Shown in pieces: positions 1 to 5,610 of a DNA stretch of 5,610 nt. The notes beneath the pieces were generated by a model that did no database searches, was not told the DNA's origin, and saw only the letters and a program-made list of their open reading frames with translations. The stretch's first letter is position 1. Each line of letters opens with the position of its first letter. Origin of the DNA: Anaeroplasmataceae bacterium (GTDB lineage Bacteria; Bacillota_I; Bacilli_A; Acholeplasmatales; Anaeroplasmataceae); assembly GCA_020024985.1 (NCBI GenBank), contig JAHHSW010000069.1:1-5610 (forward strand). Reading direction: 5' to 3'. A program made the translations under genes and the position numbers.

Positions 1-171
1 GATATAGGTTATTTGGCTATGGGGATGCTTATGTGGAAGCCCACAGGCCCCCTTTATAAAATGTAGCCTACATAGCATTAAATCATCTCCATAGGCAAGA
101 ATTTCTCTTTCAATACCATTGCCTAAATCTTCCTTTTTAACTGAATAATTTAAAAATACATTGTTATTCAT
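1..171 (-). CDS. Cupin-domain protein, KdgF-like (partial, N-terminal 57 codons)
   Basis: This minus-strand gene starts at ATG 171-169 and continues past the left edge. The start is set by a GGAGG Shine-Dalgarno (complement of 177-181) five bases upstream. The visible protein begins MNNNVFLNYSVKKEDLG and carries a glycine-rich turn followed by LPHKHPHSQITYI at residues 45-57. That matches the start of cupin motif 1 (G, then HxH, then E/Q a few residues on), whose histidines normally bind a divalent metal. The stretch before it (ILAYGDDLMLCRLHFIKGA) resembles small single-domain cupins of the KdgF/YhhW kind, typically about 100-115 residues. KdgF acts in uronate metabolism, but many relatives have no known function, so no substrate is assigned. 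The second cupin motif lies outside the window. It is transcribed divergently from thiI with no evident functional link. Confidence 0.8.
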   Translation of the reverse strand, partial: MNNNVFLNYSVKKEDLGNGIEREILAYGDDLMLCRLHFIKGACGLPHKHPHSQITYI

Positions 172-205
172 AACTACCTCCACATTAATTTTATAGCTTC
201 CTTAT

Positions 206-225
206 AATAAAATCTAGATTTAATT
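206..225. repeat. 20-bp inverted repeat with CTAG centre, possible operator
   Basis: Positions 210-221 read AAATCTAGATTT, a perfect 12-bp palindrome. It extends to 20 bp (206-225) with a single mismatched pair (209/222). It lies where the -35 region of the thiI promoter is expected and just upstream of possible -10 boxes for the cupin gene. A dimeric regulator bound here could affect both genes. The sequence is AT-rich, so chance is a real alternative, and no specific regulator is implied. Confidence 0.35.
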
Positions 226-242
226 TCTTATTATGTTATAAT
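215..242 (+). promoter_or_regulatory. Extended -10 promoter for thiI
   Basis: A perfect -10 box TATAAT lies at 237-242. It is preceded by TG at 234-235 with one base between, the extended -10 signature recognised by the housekeeping sigma factor (SigA type). The -35 region is weak: TAGATT at 215-220 with a 16-bp spacer is the best candidate. Extended -10 promoters commonly tolerate a poor -35. Transcription would begin near 248-250, giving a leader of about 28 nt that contains the Shine-Dalgarno AAGGAGG at 261-267. Confidence 0.7.
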
Positions 243-276
243 GTTTACGTATTGAAAATAAAGGAGGCAATTTATA

Positions 277-1521
277 ATGCTTTATAATCAAATTTTAGTT
301 AGATTTGGAGATTTAACTCTAAAGGGAAAAAATCAAAAGACATTTTTAAGAGCTCTATATAGGCTTATGGAAACTAAGATGGAGGGCTTAGATGTAGAAA
401 TTGAATATCAGCATGATAGAATCTTTATTCATCTACTTGATGAGGATGTAAATAAGGTAATTGAAAGATTAAACCTTGTTTCAGGTATTTCATCATATTC
501 ACTTGTTGTTAAGTGTAGTGATCAAATAGATGATATTAAGAAAACTGCCTTAGAATTAATGAAGGATGTAGTAAAGACTACAGCTACCTTCAAGGTAAAT
601 ACAAAAAGAGCTAATAAGAATTATCCACTTCATTCAATGGAAATTACTAAGCATGTATCAGGCTATGTTTTATCTAATCACCAGGGCCTTAAGGTTGATG
701 TTCATACCCCAGAGGTTGAATTAAATATTGAGGTTAGAAGAGATGCTGCTTATCTATATAATACTAATATTAGAGCGCTTGGAGGCTTCCCTGTAGGTGT
801 TGCAGGAAAGGGTCTTTTAATGCTTTCTGGCGGAATCGATTCACCAGTTGCTGGTGTTTTAGCTATGAAGCAGGGAATTGAAATTGAATGTGTTCATTTC
901 GAGTCTACTCCACTTACCTCAATTGAAAGTGCTCAAAAGGTCGTTGATTTAGTAAAGAAGATGGCTAAATATGCCCCTCATAATAAGATAAATATCCACA
1001 TGGTACCATTTAAGGAGCTTCATATGGCTCTACTTGATAATGTAGATGAAAGCTATAATATTACTATTATGCGTAGAATGATGTATCGTATCGCAACAGA
1101 GATTGCTAAGCGTAATAATTGTCTATGCCTAATCAATGGTGAGTCAGTAGGACAGGTAGCATCGCAAACCCTAGGCTCAATGCTTACAATCAATTCAGTT
1201 ACAAACTATCCAGTTGTAAGACCTTTATGTACCTATGATAAGGTTGATATTATTGCTATGTCACGTAAGATTGATTGCTATGAGCTATCAATTAAGCCAT
1301 TTGAGGATTGCTGTACAGTATATGTACCAAAAGCACCTGCGACAGCTCCAAAGCTTGATAGGGCAGAACACTATGAATCATTATTTGATTGGAAAACACT
1401 ACTTGATGAGGCAGTAGAGAATACACAGGCTATTACAATCTCAACTGATAGTGATTTAGATTTATCAATGCTTGGTCTTGAGGTACGTGAGGTACTTAAG
1501 GAGCTTAAGGAAAATAAGTAA
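277..1521 (+). CDS. thiI: tRNA 4-thiouridine sulfurtransferase ThiI (short form, no rhodanese domain)
   Basis: ThiI uses ATP to adenylate U8 of tRNA in the cytoplasm and replaces its oxygen with sulfur to give 4-thiouridine; in some bacteria it also supplies sulfur for the thiamine thiazole. The 414-residue product has an N-terminal ferredoxin-like part (about 1-75), a THUMP tRNA-binding domain (about 60-165, with FKVNTKRANKNYP at 105-117) and a PP-loop pyrophosphatase domain. The PP-loop is SGGIDSP at 184-190; GESVGQVASQT at 288-298 is another family motif. The conserved cysteine site is PFEDCC at 341-346. The protein ends after the PP-loop domain, as in Bacillus-type ThiI. It lacks the C-terminal rhodanese domain of the roughly 480-residue E. 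coli enzyme, so sulfur probably comes directly from a cysteine desulfurase. No such gene lies next to it here. The start is supported by AAGGAGG nine bases upstream. It appears monocistronic, flanked by its own promoter and terminator. Confidence 0.97.
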   Translation: MLYNQILVRFGDLTLKGKNQKTFLRALYRLMETKMEGLDVEIEYQHDRIFIHLLDEDVNKVIERLNLVSGISSYSLVVKCSDQIDDIKKTALELMKDVVKTTATFKVNTKRANKNYPLHSMEITKHVSGYVLSNHQGLKVDVHTPEVELNIEVRRDAAYLYNTNIRALGGFPVGVAGKGLLMLSGGIDSPVAGVLAMKQGIEIECVHFESTPLTSIESAQKVVDLVKKMAKYAPHNKINIHMVPFKELHMALLDNVDESYNITIMRRMMYRIATEIAKRNNCLCLINGESVGQVASQTLGSMLTINSVTNYPVVRPLCTYDKVDIIAMSRKIDCYELSIKPFEDCCTVYVPKAPATAPKLDRAEHYESLFDWKTLLDEAVENTQAITISTDSDLDLSMLGLEVREVLKELKENK

Positions 1522-1544
1522 TTTAATTAATATAGAGATAGATG

Positions 1545-1583
1545 AAACATAATTGGCTATTTTGTCAATTATGTTTTTATTTT
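1545..1583 (+). terminator. Rho-independent terminator after thiI
   Basis: The arms AAACATAATTG (1545-1555) and CAATTATGTTT (1566-1576) pair perfectly over 11 bp around a 10-nt loop, followed by a T-rich tail (TTATTTT to 1583). It begins 23 bp after the thiI stop codon. The stem is AT-rich but long. The opposite strand has no matching T-tract, so it looks unidirectional, and it separates thiI from the downstream operon. Confidence 0.88.
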
Positions 1584-1620
1584 AGTAAAAATGTGAAATT
1601 TTGTAAACTCTTAACATTCA

Positions 1621-1649
1621 TTTACTTTAAAAGATAAAAATAATATAAT
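1621..1649 (+). promoter_or_regulatory. Promoter of the marR-ABC transporter operon
   Basis: The -10 box is a perfect TATAAT (1644-1649). The -35 box TTTACT (1621-1626) matches four of six consensus positions with an ideal 17-bp spacer. Transcription would start near 1655-1657, just ahead of the palindrome at 1661-1672, leaving a leader of about 30 nt before marR. The promoter lies after the thiI terminator, so the operon appears independently transcribed. Confidence 0.75.
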
Positions 1650-1660
1650 AGTTTTGGGGG

Positions 1661-1672
1661 TAAACTAGTTTA
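1661..1672. promoter_or_regulatory. Candidate MarR operator, perfect palindrome TAAACTAGTTTA
   Basis: This perfect 12-bp palindrome lies between the predicted transcription start and the marR Shine-Dalgarno (GGAGGA, 1675-1680). MarR-family dimers bind palindromic sites overlapping their own promoter and usually repress it. A protein bound here would block polymerase clearance. A matching half-site, GTAAACT, recurs upstream of the -35 box at 1603-1609, in the same orientation as 1660-1666. Assignment to this MarR protein is inferred from position alone. Confidence 0.55.
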
Positions 1673-1686
1673 ATGGAGGAATTGTT

Positions 1687-2106
1687 ATGGAGGATATAAA
1701 ACAGAGATTAACGTATTCACTTTTACAAATACTCGACTTAGATGTCGCAGCTGTTTTAAAGCAATTTTTAGAGGGAGAAACCTCAGTTCTATTTTTATTG
1801 TTTAGAACTGGAAAGCCTCATTCACCAAGTGAAATAGTCAATGAGCTATCAATATCTAAGGGTAGAGTAACTACTCTACTTAATAGCTTATTTGATAAGG
1901 AGCTTATTGATATTAAAATGAGTGAGGATGATAGAAGAAGCTTTACAGTATCAATTACTCAAAAGGGCTTAGCTGTTTTAGGTGAGAAGATGGCTAATGC
2001 TGATAGGTATTTTGATAAGCTAGTAGAGAGGCTAGGAAAGGAAAAATCTAATACATTAATAGAAATATTAAATGAAACAGTAGAGATAATGAAGGAGGAT
2101 GATTAA
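1687..2106 (+). CDS. MarR-family transcriptional regulator
   Basis: This 139-residue winged-helix repressor is of normal MarR length. The N-terminal helices (about 1-40) would form part of the dimer interface and ligand pocket. The DNA-binding part runs from SPSEIVNELSISKGRVTTLL (46-65), the helix-turn-helix with its recognition helix, to the wing. The wing carries the family's DDRRS motif at 81-85, which includes the conserved Asp-Arg pair, followed by VSITQKG (88-94). The C-terminal helices (about 98-137) complete the dimerisation domain. The start at 1687 has GGAGGA six bases upstream; an ATG at 1673 is out of frame and overlaps the Shine-Dalgarno. It is the first gene of an operon with an ABC ATPase and permease, and its end contains the next gene's ribosome binding site. 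It probably represses this operon from the palindrome at 1661-1672 and is relieved by a ligand, perhaps an antimicrobial or toxic compound. The ligand is unknown. Confidence 0.92.
   Translation: MEDIKQRLTYSLLQILDLDVAAVLKQFLEGETSVLFLLFRTGKPHSPSEIVNELSISKGRVTTLLNSLFDKELIDIKMSEDDRRSFTVSITQKGLAVLGEKMANADRYFDKLVERLGKEKSNTLIEILNETVEIMKEDD
2092..2098 (+). promoter_or_regulatory. Shine-Dalgarno of the ABC ATPase inside the marR 3' end
   Basis: AAGGAGG lies within the last marR codons (Lys-Glu-Asp), 11 nt before the ATPase ATG at 2110. Ribosomes finishing marR at 2106 pass directly over it, so the two genes are probably translationally coupled. Confidence 0.75.
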
Positions 2107-2109
2107 CCT

Positions 2110-2811
2110 ATGCCAATTGTAGAATTCAAGGATGTTTGTAAATATTACAAAATGGGTGAGAATGTAATTAAGGCAAATGATGGAGTTACATTTTCAATCA
2201 ATGAAGGAGAGTTTTGTGTTATTGTTGGACCTAGTGGAGCTGGTAAAACTACCATATTAAATCTTCTAGGTGGTATGGAAACATTAGATAATGGTGAAAT
2301 AATTGTGGCAGGCACCTCACTTGGTACCTTAAATGAAAAGGGATTAACTAATTATAGAAGGCATGATATTGGATTCGTTTTCCAATTCTATAATTTAATA
2401 CCTTCTATTACAGCTTTAGAAAACATTGAGATTTCATCAGAAATTTGTAAGGAGCCACTTGATAGCAAGGAGGCTATGAAGCTAGTTGGACTTGAGGGTA
2501 GAATGAATAACTTCCCAGGTCAGCTTTCTGGTGGTGAGCAGCAAAGAGTTTCTATAGCTCGTGCAATCGCTAAAAATCCAAAGCTACTTTTGTGTGATGA
2601 GCCTACAGGTGCACTTGATTATAATACTGGTAAGCAAATTTTAAGATTACTTCATGATACCTGTACAAATGGTCATAAGACAGTAATAGTTATTACCCAT
2701 AATGCTGCAATAACTAAGATGGCAGACCATGTTTTATATGTTAAGAATGGCCATGTTGAGGGAGAGGAATATAACGAGAATCCAGTTCCAATTGAAGAGA
2801 TTGAGTGGTGA
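2110..2811 (+). CDS. ABC transporter ATP-binding protein, MacB/LolD type
   Basis: This 233-residue cytoplasmic ATPase powers the permease encoded next to it. All nucleotide-binding motifs are present: an aromatic A-loop (KYY, 11-13), Walker [10 protein letters not shown] (40-48), Q-loop Gln92 in FQFYNL, signature LSGGEQQR (139-146), Walker B LLLCDEP (159-165) with catalytic Glu164, D-loop GALD (167-170) and H-loop His197. The combination of [17 protein letters not shown] and CDEPTGALD is typical of the MacB/LolD/FtsE-like group that works with FtsX-fold permeases. Length is normal, with a short acidic tail. The gene starts 3 bp after marR and ends 5 bp before the permease start, so the subunits are probably made in balance. 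An uptake role is unlikely, since no substrate-binding protein is encoded here and this group serves export or mechanical work at the envelope. The substrate cannot be read from this subunit. Confidence 0.95.
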   Translation: MPIVEFKDVCKYYKMGENVIKANDGVTFSINEGEFCVIVGPSGAGKTTILNLLGGMETLDNGEIIVAGTSLGTLNEKGLTNYRRHDIGFVFQFYNLIPSITALENIEISSEICKEPLDSKEAMKLVGLEGRMNNFPGQLSGGEQQRVSIARAIAKNPKLLLCDEPTGALDYNTGKQILRLLHDTCTNGHKTVIVITHNAAITKMADHVLYVKNGHVEGEEYNENPVPIEEIEW

Positions 2812-2816
2812 TTTAA

Positions 2817-5610
2817 ATGTCTTATTTTAAGTATGTATTAAAGGGCTTTAAGTCTAATATATCAAGGCTTTTAGCCATCGTCGCAATAATCACTCTAGGT
2901 ATAGGCTTCCTTGTAGGCTTATCTACCTCAAGTAAGGATATAAGAGCCTCAGTTAATGATATGTATACTAAGAGTGAGGTAATGGATTTAAATTTGAAAA
3001 GTACTATTGGCTTTTCAAAGGAAACAGTAGCACTATTAAATGATAGAGCTGATATGGATGCTATGGGAGTTTATCAGCTAGAGCCTAAGCAGAGCTTTGT
3101 CAATAATACTGTTAAGGTAAAGAGTAGATTAATTAGCTCAAATTTACAAAGCAGTAAAATGAATAAGCTAGAGCTTATTGAGGGTAGAATGCCTACAAAT
3201 GACAAAGAATGTGTTGTTTTAAAGGATATGGGTGTTTACTATAAGGCTAAGCTTAATGATAGTATTAGAGTTAAGGATGAAAAAGCTGGTATAGATAAAA
3301 GCTATGAGGTAGTTGGTGTAGTAAAATCTCCTTTGTTCTTTGCTAAGGATAATGAGTATAATCTTACGGCTACTAATACCTTAGATTTAATCTTCTTTGT
3401 TGATGATGAATATAATGCTTTTGATACAATTACTGATATTTATGTAAGAACTAATATTAGTAGTGATCGCTTTAGTGGCTTTTATTTTGATGAGCTTAAG
3501 GAGTATGAAAATACCCTAGAGGGAATGAAGGTAACTATTCTAGATAGCAGTAGAAATGCTATTAAGGATAGTATTAAGGATGAAATAATAGCTGATGAAG
3601 CTGGCTATAATGAGCTTAAGGCTACAGTTGATAATGAAATTAAAAAGGAAATTAGAGCTGAAGCCCTAAAGGAAGAAAATTATAACGAGCTTAAGGCTAC
3701 AGTCGATAATGAAATTAAGACCTCTATTAAAAAGGGTATTAATGAGGATAAAGAGGCTAAGGCCAAGCTTGAGGCTTCAGTAAAGGAAGCAATGCTACCT
3801 CCTCTTAAGGAGCAATTTACTACTGATCCTCAATTCAAGTCTTTCCTGGATATGGCTAAAAATCAAGGAATTGCTAATCATAAGAAAGCTATAAAGGAAG
3901 AATTAATGGCTACAAATCCTAATGTAACAGCTGAGGAGGTAGACTTAGAATATTCTAAAAGAAGTGAGGAGGAGAAGCAAAGCTATATTAATGCCTCAAT
4001 AGATGGCTATGTTAATTTAGCATATGACTTAGCTGATCCTAATAATCCAGATACCTTAGAAATGCTAAAGCCACTTGCTGAAGAGAAAAGGAAGGCTTAC
4101 GATAAGGCCCTAGTAGAGGCTACTGAGCATGCCTTTAAGGATATGCCTATGGCTGATAAGGAAAAGCTATATGCAAAGGCCTTAGATACTCTAGTTATTA
4201 AAGCCTTTGATGATATGGATCCTTTAAAGAAGGAGGAGGCATATGATAAAGCCCTAGTAGAGGCCGCAGATAAAATTTATATAGATGATATCCTAGCTGG
4301 TAATGAGGAGGAACTTTATGTTTTAAATCTTAAGGCAAATCAAAGCTATGTGAGTGTTCGTGAAAATTCTAAAAAGATTGATAAGATTGCGGTAATATTC
4401 CCAGTATTTTTCTATTTCATTGCAGCCTTAGTTGCTTTAACTACTATTACTAGATTAGTTAATGAGGAAAGAGGAACAATTGGTCTATTTAAATCATTAG
4501 GCTTTTCAAAGGGTAAGATTTTATCAAAGTATTTAATTTTCGCAGTTGTATGTAGTGTTGTTGGTAGCTTACTTGGTAATTTAGCTGGTGTCTATGGATT
4601 GCCATATGTTGTATTCCAGGCCTATAAGACTATTCTTGATTTACCACCTATAGTCTATACGGTTGAGGGCTTAATTAATGGTATTTCTATTGGAATGATG
4701 ATCCTAACAGTTATGGGGGTTGCTACCTATGTAACCTTAAATACCTTAAGAGAAAAGCCAGCCGAGCTATTAATGCCTAAGGCACCAAAGCCTGGTAAGA
4801 GATTACTTCTTGAAAGATGGAAGGGCTTATGGAAGAGAATTTCCTTCAAGTATAAGAATACCTTAAGAAATATCTTTAGATATAAAAAGAATTTAGCAAT
4901 GATGATGGTTGGTGTAGGAGGCTGTGTTGCTTTATTAGTAACTGCCTTTGGTATTAGAGATGCCTTTGATAAGCTAGCCTCAGTTCAATATGATAGGATT
5001 GTAGAATATGACATTAGAGTTAATGTGGATATGGGCACAACCCTACCAGATGAAATTATGAGTAATGCTAGTGATAGTAGAAGAATATTAGGAGTTGTAA
5101 CTCATATTGAGGGAGACGATGATTATGCTATCAATCTAGGAATTGCTAATAATAATTTAGATAACTTCTTCAATTTTATTCATAATGGAAAAAAGGTAGA
5201 GTTTACTAATGGCTCTGTCCTTATTGATGAGCAGCTTGCTAAGAATTTTAAGCTTAAGGTCGGTAGCGAATTTAAGCTTGAAAATAGTGATAAGACCTAT
5301 ACTGTAACTGGTATTTTTGAAAATCATATGGATAATTTCATATTCATCTATGACGATAGGCTTTTAGATAGTGAAGCAAATACCTATTTGATTAACCTAA
5401 AGGATGGAGTAGATGAGGGTAAGATAGTTGATGATTTAGCCTTAGAAAATGTTACTGGTGTTGAATCAACTAGTCAAAAAAGAGATAGCTTCAATACTAT
5501 GCTTGGTAGTATAGTTCTTATATTAGTAGTAGTTATTATTTGTAGTGGAGCCTTAGCGATAATTGTTATTTATAATTTAACTAATATTAATATCAATGAG
5601 CGTTTTAAGG
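2817..5610 (+). CDS. Large FtsX/MacB-superfamily ABC permease (partial, 931 codons visible)
   Basis: The reading frame is open from ATG 2817 to the right edge, so the C-terminus is missing. The start is 5 bp after the ATPase stop with only a weak ribosome site (GGTGA, 2807-2811), suggesting translational coupling. Apparent order: TM1 (17-37, after a basic NISR); extracellular region 1 (about 38-520); TM2 (524-546); the coupling stretch NEERGTIGLFKSLGFSKG (549-566); TM3 (572-600); TM4 (617-641); a cytoplasmic linker with LREKPAELLMPKAPKPGKR (644-662); TM5 (692-712); extracellular region 2 (about 713-893); and TM6 (895-920), ending in YNLTNININERFK. By the family's duplicated FtsX-fold layout, TM7 and TM8 and perhaps 150-200 residues should follow. 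Region 1 has a MacB-like beta part (ELIEGRMP at 118-125, EVVGVVKSP at 164-172) interrupted by about 270 charged, helix-prone residues (246-515) with two repeat arrays. It probably exports, extracts or senses envelope-active compounds with the ATPase; the substrate is unknown. Confidence 0.93.
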   Translation, partial: MSYFKYVLKGFKSNISRLLAIVAIITLGIGFLVGLSTSSKDIRASVNDMYTKSEVMDLNLKSTIGFSKETVALLNDRADMDAMGVYQLEPKQSFVNNTVKVKSRLISSNLQSSKMNKLELIEGRMPTNDKECVVLKDMGVYYKAKLNDSIRVKDEKAGIDKSYEVVGVVKSPLFFAKDNEYNLTATNTLDLIFFVDDEYNAFDTITDIYVRTNISSDRFSGFYFDELKEYENTLEGMKVTILDSSRNAIKDSIKDEIIADEAGYNELKATVDNEIKKEIRAEALKEENYNELKATVDNEIKTSIKKGINEDKEAKAKLEASVKEAMLPPLKEQFTTDPQFKSFLDMAKNQGIANHKKAIKEELMATNPNVTAEEVDLEYSKRSEEEKQSYINASIDGYVNLAYDLADPNNPDTLEMLKPLAEEKRKAYDKALVEATEHAFKDMPMADKEKLYAKALDTLVIKAFDDMDPLKKEEAYDKALVEAADKIYIDDILAGNEEELYVLNLKANQSYVSVRENSKKIDKIAVIFPVFFYFIAALVALTTITRLVNEERGTIGLFKSLGFSKGKILSKYLIFAVVCSVVGSLLGNLAGVYGLPYVVFQAYKTILDLPPIVYTVEGLINGISIGMMILTVMGVATYVTLNTLREKPAELLMPKAPKPGKRLLLERWKGLWKRISFKYKNTLRNIFRYKKNLAMMMVGVGGCVALLVTAFGIRDAFDKLASVQYDRIVEYDIRVNVDMGTTLPDEIMSNASDSRRILGVVTHIEGDDDYAINLGIANNNLDNFFNFIHNGKKVEFTNGSVLIDEQLAKNFKLKVGSEFKLENSDKTYTVTGIFENHMDNFIFIYDDRLLDSEANTYLINLKDGVDEGKIVDDLALENVTGVESTSQKRDSFNTMLGSIVLILVVVIICSGALAIIVIYNLTNININERFK
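3555..3785 (+). repeat. Three tandem 25-26-residue repeats in permease extracellular region 1
   Basis: Three units lie end to end at residues 247-272, 273-297 and 298-323 (DNA 3555-3632, 3633-3707, 3708-3785). Each opens with N-x-I-K-x-x-I and closes with L-x-A-(T/S)-V-(D/K). Units 1 and 2 share the identical 13-residue stretch YNELKATVDNEIK (264-276 and 289-301). The DNA copies, at 3606-3644 and 3681-3719, differ at only three of 39 bases, all silent. Unit 3 is more diverged. The composition (Lys, Glu, Ala, Asp) suggests amphipathic helices. It most likely arose by internal duplication. Confidence 0.75.
4089..4304 (+). repeat. Three tandem 24-residue repeats in permease extracellular region 1
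   Basis: Three units of exactly 24 residues occupy 425-448, 449-472 and 473-496 (DNA 4089-4160, 4161-4232, 4233-4304). The shared pattern is x-x-(A/L)-Y-x-K-A-L at the start, an (A/I)-(F/Y) pair at unit positions 15-16 and Asp at position 18. Units 1 and 3 share AYDKALVEA (427-435 and 475-483). The motif differs from the 25-26-residue array upstream, so two kinds of repeat coexist in one domain. The regular aromatic and leucine spacing suggests stacked helices or a helical hairpin. Confidence 0.7.

Larger units (their letters stand above)
172..276. promoter_or_regulatory. Divergent intergenic region between the cupin gene and thiI
   Basis: This 105-bp, very AT-rich spacer must hold the promoters of both divergent genes. 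The plus-strand promoter for thiI is clear and is listed separately. On the minus strand only weak -10-like boxes are visible: TATAAG (complement of 201-206), and TATAAA (complement of 190-195), which would leave an implausibly short leader. Neither has a convincing -35 box. A 20-bp near-palindrome lies in the middle and is listed separately. The thiI leader would be only about 25-30 nt, too short for a riboswitch or T-box. Confidence 0.6.

Noticed and set aside
172..276. Thiamine or other riboswitch ahead of thiI
   Set aside because: The predicted leader is under 30 nt and has no recognisable aptamer sequence.
1235..1417. A 60-codon plus-strand open frame inside thiI
   Set aside because: It overlaps conserved thiI coding sequence in another frame, has no good ribosome binding site, and its translation resembles no known family.
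1673..1699. Alternative ATG at 1673 upstream of marR
   Set aside because: It overlaps the Shine-Dalgarno, is out of frame with marR, and reaches a stop after eight codons.
2809..2811. TGA read as tryptophan (Mycoplasma-type code), suggested by the AT-rich sequence
   Set aside because: This TGA ends the ATPase at its normal family length right before the next start, and tryptophan is encoded by TGG in thiI, the ATPase and the permease.
3555..4304. Repeats interpreted as CRISPR or a mobile element
   Set aside because: The repeats are in frame, have periods that are multiples of three, diverge by silent or conservative changes, and have no spacers or terminal inverted repeats.
5581..5610. Possible early truncation of the permease
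   Set aside because: No stop codon is present; the frame is simply cut by the window, at a point where family members continue into the last two membrane segments.

Overview
The window is AT-rich (clearly well under 40% G+C by eye). It has strong GGAGG-type Shine-Dalgarno sites, TATAAT-type promoters and a rhodanese-less ThiI. Together these suggest a low-GC Bacillota bacterium, possibly an uncultured gut lineage near Erysipelotrichia or Mollicutes; that placement is inference. The one TGA that ends a gene (ATPase, 2809-2811) is followed at once by the next start, and tryptophan is written TGG, so the standard code 11 fits.

Layout. Positions 1-171 (minus strand) hold the first 57 codons of a small cupin-fold protein that runs off the left edge. 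A 105-bp divergent intergenic region (172-276) separates it from thiI (277-1521, plus), which encodes the tRNA 4-thiouridine sulfurtransferase. thiI is closed by a clear rho-independent terminator (1545-1583).

A new promoter (1621-1649) then starts a three-gene operon. It holds a MarR-family repressor (1687-2106), a MacB/LolD-type ABC ATPase (2110-2811) and a very large FtsX/MacB-superfamily permease. The permease starts at 2817 and is still open at the right edge, with 931 codons visible. The genes are 3 and 5 bp apart. A perfect 12-bp palindrome lies between the marR -10 box and its ribosome binding site and is a natural candidate autoregulatory operator.

How the genes work together. The regulator probably senses a ligand and controls its own operon. 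The ATPase and permease probably form one complex of the mechanotransmission type, which uses ATP in the cytoplasm to move extracellular domains instead of carrying a substrate through a channel. The most unusual part is the first extracellular region of the permease: about 270 residues of charged, helix-prone sequence containing two separate sets of three tandem repeats (25-26 aa and exactly 24 aa). Cupin and thiI look unrelated to the transporter operon.
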